Source: Streptomyces sp. SDr-06
GTDB lineage: Bacteria > Actinomycetota > Actinomycetes > Streptomycetales > Streptomycetaceae
DNA: 64,000 nt
Reading direction: 5' to 3'
NCBI RefSeq assembly: GCF_003324565.1
Contig: NZ_QOLA01000018.1
Coordinates: forward strand, 62,001-126,000
This document shows positions 50,596-59,362 of this stretch, piece after piece. Every line of letters begins with the position of its first letter. Within the stretch, counting starts at the first letter, position 1. The notes under the pieces were generated by a model. That model was not told where the DNA came from and did no database searches. It saw nothing but the letters and a program-made list of their open reading frames with translations. Position numbers and translations under genes: made by a program.

Positions 50596-51263
50596 TGCGC
50601 GTGGCGATTGCCGGGGCCGGCGCGGTGGGCCGTTCCATCGCGGGCGAGCTCTTGGAGAACGGGCACGAGGTGCTCCTCGTCGACAAGGCGCCCACCGCCA
50701 TCTCGGTGGAGCGGGTGCCGCTGGCCGAGTGGCTGCTCGCGGACGCCTGCGAGATCACCTCGCTCGACGAGGCGGCGCTCCAGCGGTGCAACGTGGTCAT
50801 CGCGGCCACCGGCGACGACAAGGTGAACCTGGTCGTCTCGCTGCTCGCGAAGACCGAGTACGGGGTGCCGCGGGTGGTGGCCCGGGTCAACAACCCGAAG
50901 AACGAGTGGCTGTTCAACGAGTCGTGGGGCGTGGACGTCGCCGTCTCGACGCCGCGCCTGATGTCGGCGCTGGTCGAGGAGGCGGTGAGCGTCGGCGATC
51001 TCGTTCGGCTGCTGCGCTTCAGCCACGGCGACGCCAACCTGGTCGAGCTGACGCTGCCGCCGGAGTCGGCGCTGGCCGGCACGCAGGTCGGCGACGTGGC
51101 CTGGCCGGAGGACACCTCGCTGGTCACGATCATCCGTGGCACGCGGGTCCTGACGCCGAGCCAGGAGGAGACCCTGGAGGCGGGCGACGAGCTGCTGTTC
51201 GTGGCCGCGCAGGCCCGCGAGGAGCAGCTGGAGGACCTCCTCTCGGTCCGCCGCGAGGACTGA
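50595..51263 (+). CDS. ceoC: TrkA family potassium uptake regulatory protein (CeoC-like)
   Basis: 222 residues, same length and layout as the preceding gene. RCK site GAGAVGRSIAGELL and acidic LLVDK; central VVARVNNPKNEWLF; TrkA_C end AGDELLFVAAQAREEQL. Probably forms a hetero-octameric ring with the first protein. Followed by a strong terminator hairpin (51274-51306). Integral Trk membrane subunits are not in the window; the KimA-like importer may be the partner. Confidence 0.88.
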   Translation: MRVAIAGAGAVGRSIAGELLENGHEVLLVDKAPTAISVERVPLAEWLLADACEITSLDEAALQRCNVVIAATGDDKVNLVVSLLAKTEYGVPRVVARVNNPKNEWLFNESWGVDVAVSTPRLMSALVEEAVSVGDLVRLLRFSHGDANLVELTLPPESALAGTQVGDVAWPEDTSLVTIIRGTRVLTPSQEETLEAGDELLFVAAQAREEQLEDLLSVRRED

Positions 51264-51273
51264 TCCCGCGCGA

Positions 51274-51306
51274 AAGGGCCCGGAACCGTGGCGGTTCCGG
51301 GCCCTT
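51274..51306. terminator. Bidirectional terminator between ceoC and the DUF3159 gene
   Basis: Perfect 14-bp stem AAGGGCCCGGAACC (51274-51287) with its complement at 51293-51306 and a five-base loop. A's on the left and T's on the right make it usable in both directions between convergent genes. Confidence 0.85.
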
Positions 51307-51324
51307 CGTCGTGTGCGGCGCGGG

Positions 51325-52056
51325 CTACGCCTCGCCGGCCGCGGCGGCCTTGCGGGCCTTCTCGGCGGCCTCCTCGGCCTCCATCTCGGCGAAGACGTCG
51401 ATGGGTGCCGGGGCCTTCGCGAGGAAGACCCAGGTGAGCCAGACCGCGAGGAGGAACGGCGGGATCTTCAGGGCGATCAGGACCCAGCCGAGCTGCGAGG
51501 TGTTGGCCCACCAGTACAGCGGGAAGAGGATCGCGCACTTGGCGAGCAGGATGAGCCCCCAGGCCCAACTGGCCTTCGCGTACGCGGCCTTGCGGCCCGG
51601 GTTGCGGGTGCGCCAGGACAGGTTCTCCTTGAAGACCGGTCCGAGGATCAGCCCGATCAGCGGTACCCCGCAGAGGGTGGTGACGATGTACGCGAGCGCC
51701 AGGCCGAGGGTGTAGAGCATGCCCGGCAGGTAGAAGTCCTTGGCGTTGCCCGTCATCATCGCGAAGACCACGCCGAAGGCCACACCGAAGACGCCGCTGA
51801 AGGCGTGCTTCATGGTGTCCTTGCGGACCAGGCGGACCACGACGAGCAGCAGCGACACCGCGAGGGCGGCGATCGCCGAGGTGTGCAGGTCCTTGTTCAC
51901 CGTGAAGATCGTGACGAAGAGCAGTCCCGGAAGGACCGTCTCCACCATGCCGCGCACCCCGCCGAACGCCTCGAAGAGCGCGGCCTCGGTCACCGCCTTC
52001 GCGTCGGCGGGCGGGGTGGAGGTGGGGGTGGTGGTCGGCTTGTCGACTGACGTCAC
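51325..52056 (-). CDS. DUF3159 family membrane protein
   Basis: 243 residues. About six hydrophobic segments: one near 38-56, then further ones up to about 215, with the family start LFEAFGGVRGMVETVLPG and the loop FKENLSWRTRNPGRKAAY. The C-terminus is an Ala/Glu/Lys-rich cytoplasmic helix. The function is unknown; in actinobacteria it travels with the TrkA pair and an OB-fold protein (Rv2693c/Rv2694c in Mycobacterium, from memory), suggesting an envelope or ion role. It begins three bases after the OB-fold gene stop. Confidence 0.82.
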   Translation of the reverse strand: MTSVDKPTTTPTSTPPADAKAVTEAALFEAFGGVRGMVETVLPGLLFVTIFTVNKDLHTSAIAALAVSLLLVVVRLVRKDTMKHAFSGVFGVAFGVVFAMMTGNAKDFYLPGMLYTLGLALAYIVTTLCGVPLIGLILGPVFKENLSWRTRNPGRKAAYAKASWAWGLILLAKCAILFPLYWWANTSQLGWVLIALKIPPFLLAVWLTWVFLAKAPAPIDVFAEMEAEEAAEKARKAAAAGEA

Positions 52057-52059
52057 CGG

Positions 52060-52458
52060 CTACTCCTGTCCGAGCGGTCGGAGTTCGTATTTGGGGTTGA
52101 ACAGCACCCGCCGGCCGTGGCTCATGGAGATCCGGCCCGAAGCGATGAGCTTGCGGCCCGGCTCGATGCCCACGATCGAGCGCCGTCCCAGCCACACCAC
52201 GTCCAGCGGGGCGGTGCCGTCGAAGAGCTCGGCCTCGAGCGCCGGCACACCCGCCCGCGGTCGCAGGGTGACGGTCCGCAAGGTACCAGTCACTTTGACT
52301 ATCTGGCGGTCACTGCACTCGGAGATGCGGGTGCACCCCGTGGCCTGCGTGTCCTCCTGCAGTTCCGCGGAGTGCAGGTCCTCCTGCGAGGTGGACAGCC
52401 GGTCGAGCATCCGGCGGAAGCGCCCCGCGGGCTTCTCGGTACGAAGGTCAGCACTCAT
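52060..52458 (-). CDS. OB-fold nucleic-acid-binding domain protein
   Basis: 132 residues. The C-terminal 80 form an OB-fold of the tRNA_anti/RecG type: VKVTGTLRTVTLRP, ALEAELFDGTAPLDVVWLGRR and RKLIASGRISMSHGR on successive strands. The N-terminal 45 residues are a charged helix. It may bind single-stranded nucleic acid; no catalytic motif. It heads a two-gene unit with DUF3159, a pairing conserved in actinobacteria. The function is unknown. Confidence 0.82.
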   Translation of the reverse strand: MSADLRTEKPAGRFRRMLDRLSTSQEDLHSAELQEDTQATGCTRISECSDRQIVKVTGTLRTVTLRPRAGVPALEAELFDGTAPLDVVWLGRRSIVGIEPGRKLIASGRISMSHGRRVLFNPKYELRPLGQE

Positions 52459-52557
52459 ACAGAAAGCGTAACCGGCAAGACCGCTGCGGAATCAAAGCGT
52501 GTGGTCAGCACGGGCCTGGTCGCGCTACGGCATCGGTACCGGAGGGGGCGCACGCGG

Positions 52558-53250
52558 TCAGCGTTCGAAGCGGTAGCCCATGCCCGGCTCGGTGATGAAG
52601 TGGCGCGGGTGCGAGGGGTCGAGCTCCAGTTTGCGGCGCAGCTGGGCCATGTAGACCCGCAGGTAGTTGGTCTCGGTGCCGTAGGAGGGCCCCCAGACCT
52701 CCTGGAGCAGCTGCTTCTGGCTGACCAGGCGGCCCGTGTTGCGCACCAGGACTTCGAGCAGGTGCCACTCGGTCGGGGTCAGGCGTACGTCGCGGCCGTC
52801 CCGGTTGACCTTCTTGGCGGCCAGGTCGACGGTGAAGTCGTCGGTCTCCACCATCACCACGTCGTCGGCGCCGTCCGCGCCGCCGACCGGTTCGGCCCGG
52901 CGCACGGCGGCGCGCAGCCGGGCGAGCAGCTCGTCCATGCCGAACGGCTTGGTGACGTAGTCGTCGGCCCCGGCGTCGAGCGCCTCGACCTTCTCGTCGG
53001 AGGTGTGCCGGGCGGAGAGCACCAGGATCGGGACCCGGGTCCAGCCGCGCAGCCCCCGGATGACCTCGACGCCGTCCATGTCGGGCAGGCCGAGGTCGAG
53101 CACGACCACGTCGGGGTGGCGGGCGGCGGCGAGCTGGAGGGCGGTCGCGCCGTCGGGGGCCGCGTCCACCTCGTACTTCCGTGCCTTGAGGTTGATCACG
53201 AGCGCGCGCACGATCTGCGGCTCGTCCTCGACCACGAGCACCCGGGTCAT
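52558..53250 (-). CDS. kdpE: OmpR-type response regulator KdpE
   Basis: 230 residues from the ATG at 53250 (a GTG at 53259 adds three residues). Receiver domain with phospho-acceptor Asp52 in VVVLDLGLPD and Lys in DYVTKPFG; C-terminal winged helix with LTPTEWHLLEVL and TNYLRVYMAQLRRKLE, the KdpE wording. It lies 43 bp after kdpD on the same strand. It would normally activate the kdpFABC potassium pump operon in low potassium or high osmolarity, but those genes are not next to it. Members of the KimA/TrkA group 3-5 kb away are plausible targets. Confidence 0.9.
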   Translation of the reverse strand: MTRVLVVEDEPQIVRALVINLKARKYEVDAAPDGATALQLAAARHPDVVVLDLGLPDMDGVEVIRGLRGWTRVPILVLSARHTSDEKVEALDAGADDYVTKPFGMDELLARLRAAVRRAEPVGGADGADDVVMVETDDFTVDLAAKKVNRDGRDVRLTPTEWHLLEVLVRNTGRLVSQKQLLQEVWGPSYGTETNYLRVYMAQLRRKLELDPSHPRHFITEPGMGYRFER

Positions 53251-53293
53251 CTGGGACACCTGCCTTCTGCGGGGACTGACGATGCGGTTCGGT

Positions 53294-55837
53294 TCATGAG
53301 CCGACCTGGGCGGAGAGGTCGGCGGGGGTGCGGCCCGGGCCGGGGGCGGCGCGCACGGTGAGGACCATGGTGAGGCCGCCGCCGGGGGTGTCCTCGGCGG
53401 CCAGGGTGCCGCCCATGGCCTCGGCGAAGCCCCGGGCGACGGCGAGTCCGAGGCCGACTCCGGCCCCGCGGGGGGCGTCGCCGTAGCGCTGGAAGGGCGC
53501 GAAGATGCGGTCCTTGGCGGTGTCGGGGACGCCGGGGCCGCGGTCGGTGACCCTTATCTCGACGCGTTCGGCCAGGCCGCTGGCGGCGACGGTGACGGGG
53601 CTGTCGAGCGGGCTGTACTTGACGGCGTTCTCGACGATGTTCGCGACGGCCCGCTCCAGCAGGCCCGGGTCGACCTCGACCATGGGCAGTGTCTCGGGGA
53701 TGTCGAGGACCACGCTGTCCTCGGGGACGCCGCCGAGCGCCATGGGCACGACCTCGTCGAGGTCGATCTCGCGGATGAGCGGGGTCACGGTGCCGGTCTG
53801 GAGGCGCGACATGTCCAGGAGGTTGCCGACGAGGTGGTCGAGCCGGTCGGCGCCGCCCTCGATGCCTTCGAGGAGCTCGGCGCGGTCCTCGTCGGACCAT
53901 TCGACGTCGTCGGAGCGCAGCGAGGTCACCGCGGCCTTGATGGAGGCGAGCGGGGTGCGCAGGTCGTGGCTGACGGCGGCGAGCAGCGCGGTGCGGATGC
54001 GGTTGCCCTCGGCGAGCTTGCGGGCCTCCTCGGCCTCCCCCACCAGGCGCTGGCGGTCCAGGACCACGGCGGCCTGGGCGGCGAAGGCGCCGAGCACCCG
54101 GCGGTCCTCGGCGGGCAGCACCCGCCCGGACAGGGCGAGCGCCATGTGGTCGCCGACCGGCATGTCGACGTCCGCGTCCTCCGGGCGCCGGACCGGGTGG
54201 GGTCCGACGCTGCCCGCGCGGGTCCAGGGCTCCACGTCGCCGGCGCGCTCCAGGAGGGCGACCGACTCCATGGCGAAGGTCTCGCGGACCCGCTCCAGGA
54301 GGGCGTCCAGGCTGGTCTCGCCGCGCAGGACGCTGCCCGCCAGGAAGGAGAGGATCTCGGATTCGGCGCGCAGCCGGGCGGCCTGGTGGGTGCGGCGGGC
54401 GGCCACGTCCACGACGGAGGCCACCGAGACGGCCACCAGGACGAAGATGACGATGGCGACGATGTTCTTCGGATCGGCGATCGTGATCTTGTGGACGGGC
54501 GGGGTGAAGTAGTAGTTCAGGAGGAACGAGCCGAACGCGGCCGAGGCGAGCGCCGGGGCCAGGCCGCCGAGCAGGGCCGCGGCCACCGTCAGCGTCAGGA
54601 ACAGCAGCATGTCGTTGGCGAGCCCGAGGTCCGCGTCGACGTTGGTGAGGAGCACGGTCAGCAGGGCGGGGCCGATCACGCCGGCCGCCCAGCCCCACAC
54701 CAGGCGGGCCCGCCCGAGCCGGGCGCCGCGCGCCACGGGAAGGCCGCGGCCCTTGGCGACCTCTTCGTGGGTGACGATGTGGACGTCGAGGTCGGGCCCG
54801 GAGTCGCGGGCCACGGTCTGTCCTACGCCGGGGCCGAGGATGTACTGCCAGGCCTTGCGGCGGCTGGAGCCGAGGACGATCTGGGTGGCGTTGACGCCGC
54901 GCGCGAAGGCGAGCAGCGAGGCCGGGATGTCGTCGCCTATGACGTGGTGGAAGCTGCCGCCGAGGTCCTCGACGAGGGTGCGCTGGACGGTGAGTTCCTT
55001 GGGCGAGGCGGAGGTGAGGCCGTCGCTCCTGGCCACGTACACCGCGAGGATCTCGCTGCCGGAGCCCTTGGCGGCCATGCGGGCGGCGCGGCGGATGAGG
55101 GTGCGGCCCTCGGGTCCGCCGGTGAGGCCGACGACGATGCGCTCGCGGGCCTGCCAGGTGGACTTGATGTCGTGCTCACCGCGGTACTGCTGGAGGTATT
55201 CGTCGACCCGGTCGGCGACCCACAGCAGCGCGAGTTCGCGCAGCGCGGTGAGGTTGCCGGGCCGGAAGTAGTTGGACAGGGCCGCGTCGACCTTGTCCGG
55301 CTGGTAGATGTTGCCGTGCGCCATGCGGCGGCGCAGCGCCTGGGGCGACATGTCGACGAGCTCGATCTGGTCGGCCCGGCGCACCACCTCGTCGGGGACC
55401 GTCTCGCGCTGGCGTACGCCGGTTATGGACTCGACGACGTCGCCGAGCGACTCCAGGTGCTGGATGTTGACGGTGGACACGACGTCGATCCCGGCCGCGA
55501 GCAGCTGCTCGACGTCCTGCCAGCGCTTGGTGTTGCGGGCGCCGGGAACATTGGTGTGCGCGAGTTCGTCCACCAGGGCGACGTCGGGCGCGCGTTCCAG
55601 GACGGCGTCGACGTCCATCTCGGTGAAGAGGCTTCCGCGGTACTCGATCTCACGGCGCTGGATCTGCTCCAGGCCGTGCAGCATGACCTCGGTGCGCGGT
55701 CTGCCGTGGTGCTCGACGAAGGCGACGACGCAGTCCGTGCCCCGCTCCACCCGGCGGTGTGCCTCGGACAGCATGGCGTAGGTCTTGCCGACGCCAGGTG
55801 CCGCGCCGAGGTAGATCCGAAGCTTGCCGCGTGCCAT
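53294..55837 (-). CDS. kdpD: Sensor histidine kinase KdpD
   Basis: 847 residues. N-terminal KdpD domain with Walker A GAAPGVGKT at residues 11-19 and DELAHTNVPG; a UspA domain near 230-360; four closely spaced membrane segments near 400-500 (DUF4118), then a GAF-like region; a histidine kinase with SHDLRTPLAS near 640; and the ATPase with NIVENAVKYSP and GVGLGLAVARGF. It senses potassium/turgor state and phosphorylates KdpE. All catalytic motifs are intact. The start ATG at 55837 precedes a 128-bp gap to the ABC ATPase gene; kdpFABC is absent. Confidence 0.92.
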   Translation of the reverse strand: MARGKLRIYLGAAPGVGKTYAMLSEAHRRVERGTDCVVAFVEHHGRPRTEVMLHGLEQIQRREIEYRGSLFTEMDVDAVLERAPDVALVDELAHTNVPGARNTKRWQDVEQLLAAGIDVVSTVNIQHLESLGDVVESITGVRQRETVPDEVVRRADQIELVDMSPQALRRRMAHGNIYQPDKVDAALSNYFRPGNLTALRELALLWVADRVDEYLQQYRGEHDIKSTWQARERIVVGLTGGPEGRTLIRRAARMAAKGSGSEILAVYVARSDGLTSASPKELTVQRTLVEDLGGSFHHVIGDDIPASLLAFARGVNATQIVLGSSRRKAWQYILGPGVGQTVARDSGPDLDVHIVTHEEVAKGRGLPVARGARLGRARLVWGWAAGVIGPALLTVLLTNVDADLGLANDMLLFLTLTVAAALLGGLAPALASAAFGSFLLNYYFTPPVHKITIADPKNIVAIVIFVLVAVSVASVVDVAARRTHQAARLRAESEILSFLAGSVLRGETSLDALLERVRETFAMESVALLERAGDVEPWTRAGSVGPHPVRRPEDADVDMPVGDHMALALSGRVLPAEDRRVLGAFAAQAAVVLDRQRLVGEAEEARKLAEGNRIRTALLAAVSHDLRTPLASIKAAVTSLRSDDVEWSDEDRAELLEGIEGGADRLDHLVGNLLDMSRLQTGTVTPLIREIDLDEVVPMALGGVPEDSVVLDIPETLPMVEVDPGLLERAVANIVENAVKYSPLDSPVTVAASGLAERVEIRVTDRGPGVPDTAKDRIFAPFQRYGDAPRGAGVGLGLAVARGFAEAMGGTLAAEDTPGGGLTMVLTVRAAPGPGRTPADLSAQVGS

Positions 55838-55965
55838 GGCCCCATTGTCTTTCAGAATTCAGCTGCGTACGCTGCGTCGACCTTACGGCCAACAATTCCA
55901 ACAAAGGGGGTGAGGGCGGGGCGGGAGTCACGTATTGACGCGATTCTGATGCCCCGCCCCTGGGG

Positions 55966-56721
55966 TCACGGGCGGCTCGGCCGGCGGCCGTGGTCGACGA
56001 GCTGCCCGTCGTTCAGCTCCAGGACCCGGTCGGCGAGGCCGAGGAGCTGGCTGTCGTGGGTGGCGACCAGGGCGGTGACGCCCTCGCTGCGGACGACGGC
56101 GCGCAGCAGCTCCATCACGGCGAGGCCGGTGTCGGCGTCGAGCTGGCCGGTGGGCTCGTCCGCGATGAGCAGCGCGGGCCGGTTGGCGAGCGCGCGGGCG
56201 ATGGCGACGCGCTGCTGCTGGCCGCCGGAGAGCTCGCCGGGGCGCTGCTGGGCGTGGCCGCCGAGGCCCACGAGGGAGAGCAGCAGCGCGACGCGGTCCT
56301 CGCGCTCGCGCGGGTCGGTCTTCTTGAGGCGCATCGGGACGCCCACGTTCTCGGCGGCGCTGAGGATCGGGATGAGGCCGAAGGACTGGAAGATGAAGCC
56401 GATCCGGTCGCGGCGCAGCTCCAGGAGGCCCTCCTCCGCCAGGCCGACGATGTCGGTGCCGTCGACGGTGATGGTGCCCTCGTCGGGCTGGTCGAGCCCG
56501 CCGAGCAGGTTGAGCAGGGTGGTCTTGCCGGAGCCGGAACGTCCCTTGAGGGCGACGAGTTCGCCGCGCGGCACCTCGAAGGACACGCCGCGCAGCGCGT
56601 GCACGGCGGCGGCGCCGCTTCCGTACGAGCGGTGCAGGTTGTCGACCCGGACCATGGCCCCGGTCGGCCGGTCCCCCGCGACCGCCGTCGCGCCGCCCTG
56701 CCCGCTGGTGCTCTGCGTCAT
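55966..56721 (-). CDS. ABC transporter ATP-binding protein (LolD/MacB type), without adjacent permease
   Basis: 251 residues from the ATG at 56721. Walker A GRSGSGKTTLL, Q-loop FIFQSFGLIP, signature LSGGQQQRVAIARAL, Walker B ALLIADEPTGQLD, and H-loop ATHD. The LolD/MacB branch normally pairs with an FtsX-like permease that extracts lipids or peptides from the membrane. No permease gene flanks it on either side, so it works with one encoded elsewhere or the partner was lost. Expressed alone between kdpD and DUF3710. Confidence 0.88.
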   Translation of the reverse strand: MTQSTSGQGGATAVAGDRPTGAMVRVDNLHRSYGSGAAAVHALRGVSFEVPRGELVALKGRSGSGKTTLLNLLGGLDQPDEGTITVDGTDIVGLAEEGLLELRRDRIGFIFQSFGLIPILSAAENVGVPMRLKKTDPREREDRVALLLSLVGLGGHAQQRPGELSGGQQQRVAIARALANRPALLIADEPTGQLDADTGLAVMELLRAVVRSEGVTALVATHDSQLLGLADRVLELNDGQLVDHGRRPSRP

Positions 56722-56938
56722 CGCCCGATTCCCCCGTACGTCTGTGTGCGCGGCCGGGCGCCAGTATGTGCAGGTTACACCCGGCCGGGCAATGGATGCC
56801 CGGGTTTCGGCCCGGATTGCCCGCCTGGGCGGGGGTTTCCGGGGGCGCCGAAGCAACGCGTCTCCGGGGGCGTGCCCGTACGACGCCGATGGGCCGCGCC
56901 CCAAGAAGGAGTGCGGCCCGTCGATGGAGAGGGTGCGG

Positions 56939-57718
56939 TCAGCGGACCTCGGTGATCTCGGGGCCGCGCTGGAGCTGGCCCATGCCGCCGGAGAAGCGCG
57001 AGCCCTCCTGGTCCTCCTGCTGGACGCCCTCGGGCACCATCTGCGCGTCGTTGGGCAGCTTCAGGACGATCGGGTCGCGGGGCGCCATCGGGCCCTCGCC
57101 GCGCACCACGACGGTGTCGCGGAAGATCGTCTCCAGGAGCCCGGCGGCCTGCGGCTGCACCGCGCCCTGGCCGGAGATGACACCGCGCAGGAACCAGCGG
57201 GGACCGTCCACGCCCACGAAGCGGACCAGCTGGACGCCGTTGGTGCCGTCGGGCAGCTGCACGGGGACCTGCGCGCGCAGCTCCCAGCCGAGCGGGCCCT
57301 CGACCTCGTCGATGATGCCGCCCTGCTGGGTGATGCCGGAGGCGATCTCCTCGCGGACCTCGCCCCAGATGCCTTCCTTCTTGGGCGCCGCGAAGGCCTG
57401 CAGCTGGACCGCGCTGTCGTGCAGCACGACCGTGGCCGCCACGATCGCGTCGCCCGCGACCTCGACCCGCAGCTCCATGCCCTCGACCCCGGGGACGAAG
57501 AGCCCGCCGAGGTCCACCCGGCCCTCGCCGGGCTCGGAGACCTCGGAGATGTCCCAGGGACCGTCCGGACGGGGCGCCGGCGGCAGGTTCACCCTGCGCA
57601 CCTCGCCCTCGCCACCCGCGCCGGCCTCGATGTCATCGGCCTCGGCGCCCTCGACAACCTGCTCGGCCTCGCCCGCCGAGTCCTCGGCGGTACCGCTCTT
57701 CTTGCGACGTCCGAACAC
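56939..57718 (-). CDS. DUF3710 family protein
   Basis: 259 residues with GTG start at 57718, begins VFGRRKKSG. The first 50 residues are charged and low in complexity (Glu/Ala/Gly-rich); the globular part starts near PRPDGPWDISEV and includes FRDTVVVRGEGPMAPRDPI near the end. No membrane segment. A conserved actinobacterial family of unknown role, usually next to dut as here (start two bases before the dut stop). Rv2696c is the mycobacterial counterpart, from memory. Confidence 0.85.
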   Translation of the reverse strand: MFGRRKKSGTAEDSAGEAEQVVEGAEADDIEAGAGGEGEVRRVNLPPAPRPDGPWDISEVSEPGEGRVDLGGLFVPGVEGMELRVEVAGDAIVAATVVLHDSAVQLQAFAAPKKEGIWGEVREEIASGITQQGGIIDEVEGPLGWELRAQVPVQLPDGTNGVQLVRFVGVDGPRWFLRGVISGQGAVQPQAAGLLETIFRDTVVVRGEGPMAPRDPIVLKLPNDAQMVPEGVQQEDQEGSRFSGGMGQLQRGPEITEVR

Positions 57719-57719
57719 G

Positions 57720-58253
57720 TCACTGTCCTTCCCGGTCGGATACGACCGAAGCGTATCGATTCCCACCCGTAGTGCCGCCACCGGCGGCCGAACCGTCCAC
57801 GGCCGCATGACCGCCCGTGGACCCGAAGCCCCCCTCGGCCCGCGCCGAGCCGGGAAGCTCCGCCACCTCGTGGAAGCGCACCTTCTCGACCTGCTGGACG
57901 ACCAGTTGGGCAATGCGGTCGAAACGCTCGAACCGAACGCTCTCGCGAGGGTCGAGGTTGACCACGATCACCTTGATCTCCCCACGGTACCCGGCATCCA
58001 CCGTCCCCGGGGCATTCACCAGGGCGACACCGCACCGGGCCGCGAGCCCCGAGCGGGGGTGCACGAACGCCGCGTACCCGTCGGGCAGCGCGATGGAGAC
58101 GCCGGTCGCCAGGACGGCCCGCTCGCCCGGGGCGAGCTCGGCGGCCTCGGTCGTCACCAGGTCCGCACCGGCGTCGCCCGGGTGCCCGTACGCCGGGATC
58201 GGCACCTCCGGGTCCACACGGCGGATGAGGACATCTACGGGTTCACGGCTCAC
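57720..58253 (-). CDS. dut: dUTP diphosphatase
   Basis: 177 residues with GTG start at 58253, overlapping the thioesterase stop by four bases. All five trimeric dUTPase motifs are visible: GDAGADL, HPRSGLA, GTVDAGYRGEI, RIAQLVV, and GGFGSTG near the C-terminus. Splits dUTP to dUMP and pyrophosphate, keeping uracil out of DNA. A Gly/Ala-rich tail of about 25 residues follows motif 5, longer than usual. Its stop lies next to the DUF3710 start, so the genes are co-transcribed. Confidence 0.95.
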   Translation of the reverse strand: MSREPVDVLIRRVDPEVPIPAYGHPGDAGADLVTTEAAELAPGERAVLATGVSIALPDGYAAFVHPRSGLAARCGVALVNAPGTVDAGYRGEIKVIVVNLDPRESVRFERFDRIAQLVVQQVEKVRFHEVAELPGSARAEGGFGSTGGHAAVDGSAAGGGTTGGNRYASVVSDREGQ

Positions 58254-58834
58254 GGGTTCACCTCGAAGGCGCGGGCGCGCCTGACCTGGTCGGGGTCGGA
58301 CATCGCGGCCTGGATCTCGGCCGGGCGTCCGTTGTCGATGAAGTGGTCCACCTTCACCTCGATGAAGAGGGCCTGGGCACGGACCGCCACGGGCCCCTCG
58401 GGGCCGCCGATGCGGCCGGTGGCCCGGGAGTAGATCTTGCGGCCCGCCACCGCGGTGACCTCGGCCTCCAGGTGCAGCACCGTGCCGACCGGGACCGGGC
58501 GGACGAAGTCCGTCTCCAGGCGGCCGGTCACCGCGATCACCCGCAGCAGCCAGTTCAGCGAGCCGAGCGTCTCGTCGAGGGCGGTGGCGAGCACCCCGCC
58601 GTGGGCGAGGCCGGGGGCACCCTGGTGGGCCTCGCGCACGGTGAACTCGGCGGTGACGGTCACGCCGCTGCCCGCCCGCGCGGCCAGGTGCAGTCCATGG
58701 GGCTGTCCGTCGCCACAGCCGAAGCAGTGCCCGTAGTGCGCACCGAGCAGTTCGCCGGGTGCGGGCGCCTCGGGGTGCCGCACCGGCGCTATGGCGTCGG
58801 CCGGGGGCGTCAGGGACGCAGATGTAGCAGTCAC
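58250..58834 (-). CDS. PaaI family hot-dog thioesterase
   Basis: 194 residues with GTG start at 58834. Hot-dog fold centred on residues 65-170: GAPGLAHGGVLATALDETLG with the catalytic His-Gly-Gly and the Asp/Glu on the central helix, then LETDFVRPVPVG. An N-terminal HCFGCGD segment is typical of the actinobacterial branch and may bind metal. Hydrolyses acyl-CoA thioesters in the cytoplasm; the substrate is unknown. Coupled to dut by a GTGA overlap, with no evident functional link. Confidence 0.85.
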   Translation of the reverse strand: MTATSASLTPPADAIAPVRHPEAPAPGELLGAHYGHCFGCGDGQPHGLHLAARAGSGVTVTAEFTVREAHQGAPGLAHGGVLATALDETLGSLNWLLRVIAVTGRLETDFVRPVPVGTVLHLEAEVTAVAGRKIYSRATGRIGGPEGPVAVRAQALFIEVKVDHFIDNGRPAEIQAAMSDPDQVRRARAFEVNP

Positions 58835-58891
58835 AGCCGCAGACCTTACCCGCGGTCAAGGCGCAGGTCCCGCCGTGCCAAGCTAGCTTTC

Positions 58892-59350
58892 ATGCAGCCC
58901 AATGCCCCGCAGTACGCAGAACGCCTCACCGCGCCCCGGTCGTGGTGGCTCATCTCCGTCCTCGTCGGTTTCGCGTGCGCCCTGATGCTGCTGCCGGTGG
59001 GCACCCTTCCGATGCTGGCCGGCTTCGTGGGCGGCACGGCGGTGTCGTGGGTGGTGGTGAGCGCGTACGGCTCGGTGCGGATCCGGGTGCTGCCGGACAC
59101 GCTGGTCGCGGGCGAGGCCCGCATTCCGGTCCGGGCGCTGGGCGAGGCCGAGGTCCTGGACGCCGACGAGGCCCGGGCCTGGCGGCTGCACAAGGCCGAT
59201 CCGCGCGCGTTCATGCTGCTGCGGGCCTACATCCCGACGGCGGTGAAGGTGGAGATCACGGACCCGGCCGACCCGACTCCGTACGTCTACCTCTCGACCC
59301 GGGATCCCGAGGCGCTGAAGGCGGCGCTGGCCGCCGTCCGCGCCGGCTGA
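58892..59350 (+). CDS. DUF3093 family membrane protein
   Basis: 152 residues from the ATG at 58892. Two membrane segments near residues 18-35 and 38-58 (SWWLISVLVGFACALMLL), then a cytoplasmic beta-rich domain with VRIRVLPDTLVAGEARIPV and FMLLRAYIPTAVKVEITDP. Conserved across actinobacteria next to dut in the opposite direction, as here. The function is unknown. Confidence 0.85.
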   Translation: MQPNAPQYAERLTAPRSWWLISVLVGFACALMLLPVGTLPMLAGFVGGTAVSWVVVSAYGSVRIRVLPDTLVAGEARIPVRALGEAEVLDADEARAWRLHKADPRAFMLLRAYIPTAVKVEITDPADPTPYVYLSTRDPEALKAALAAVRAG

Positions 59351-59362
59351 GGGGGCGGCTCC

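Noticed and set aside
52558..55837. Presence of a kdpFABC pump operon
   Set aside because: Both flanks of kdpDE were read; no P-type ATPase motif (DKTGT) or pump subunits are present.
53834..57772. A 1312-codon rightward frame across kdpD and the ABC ATPase
   Set aside because: Shadow of two well-supported leftward genes.
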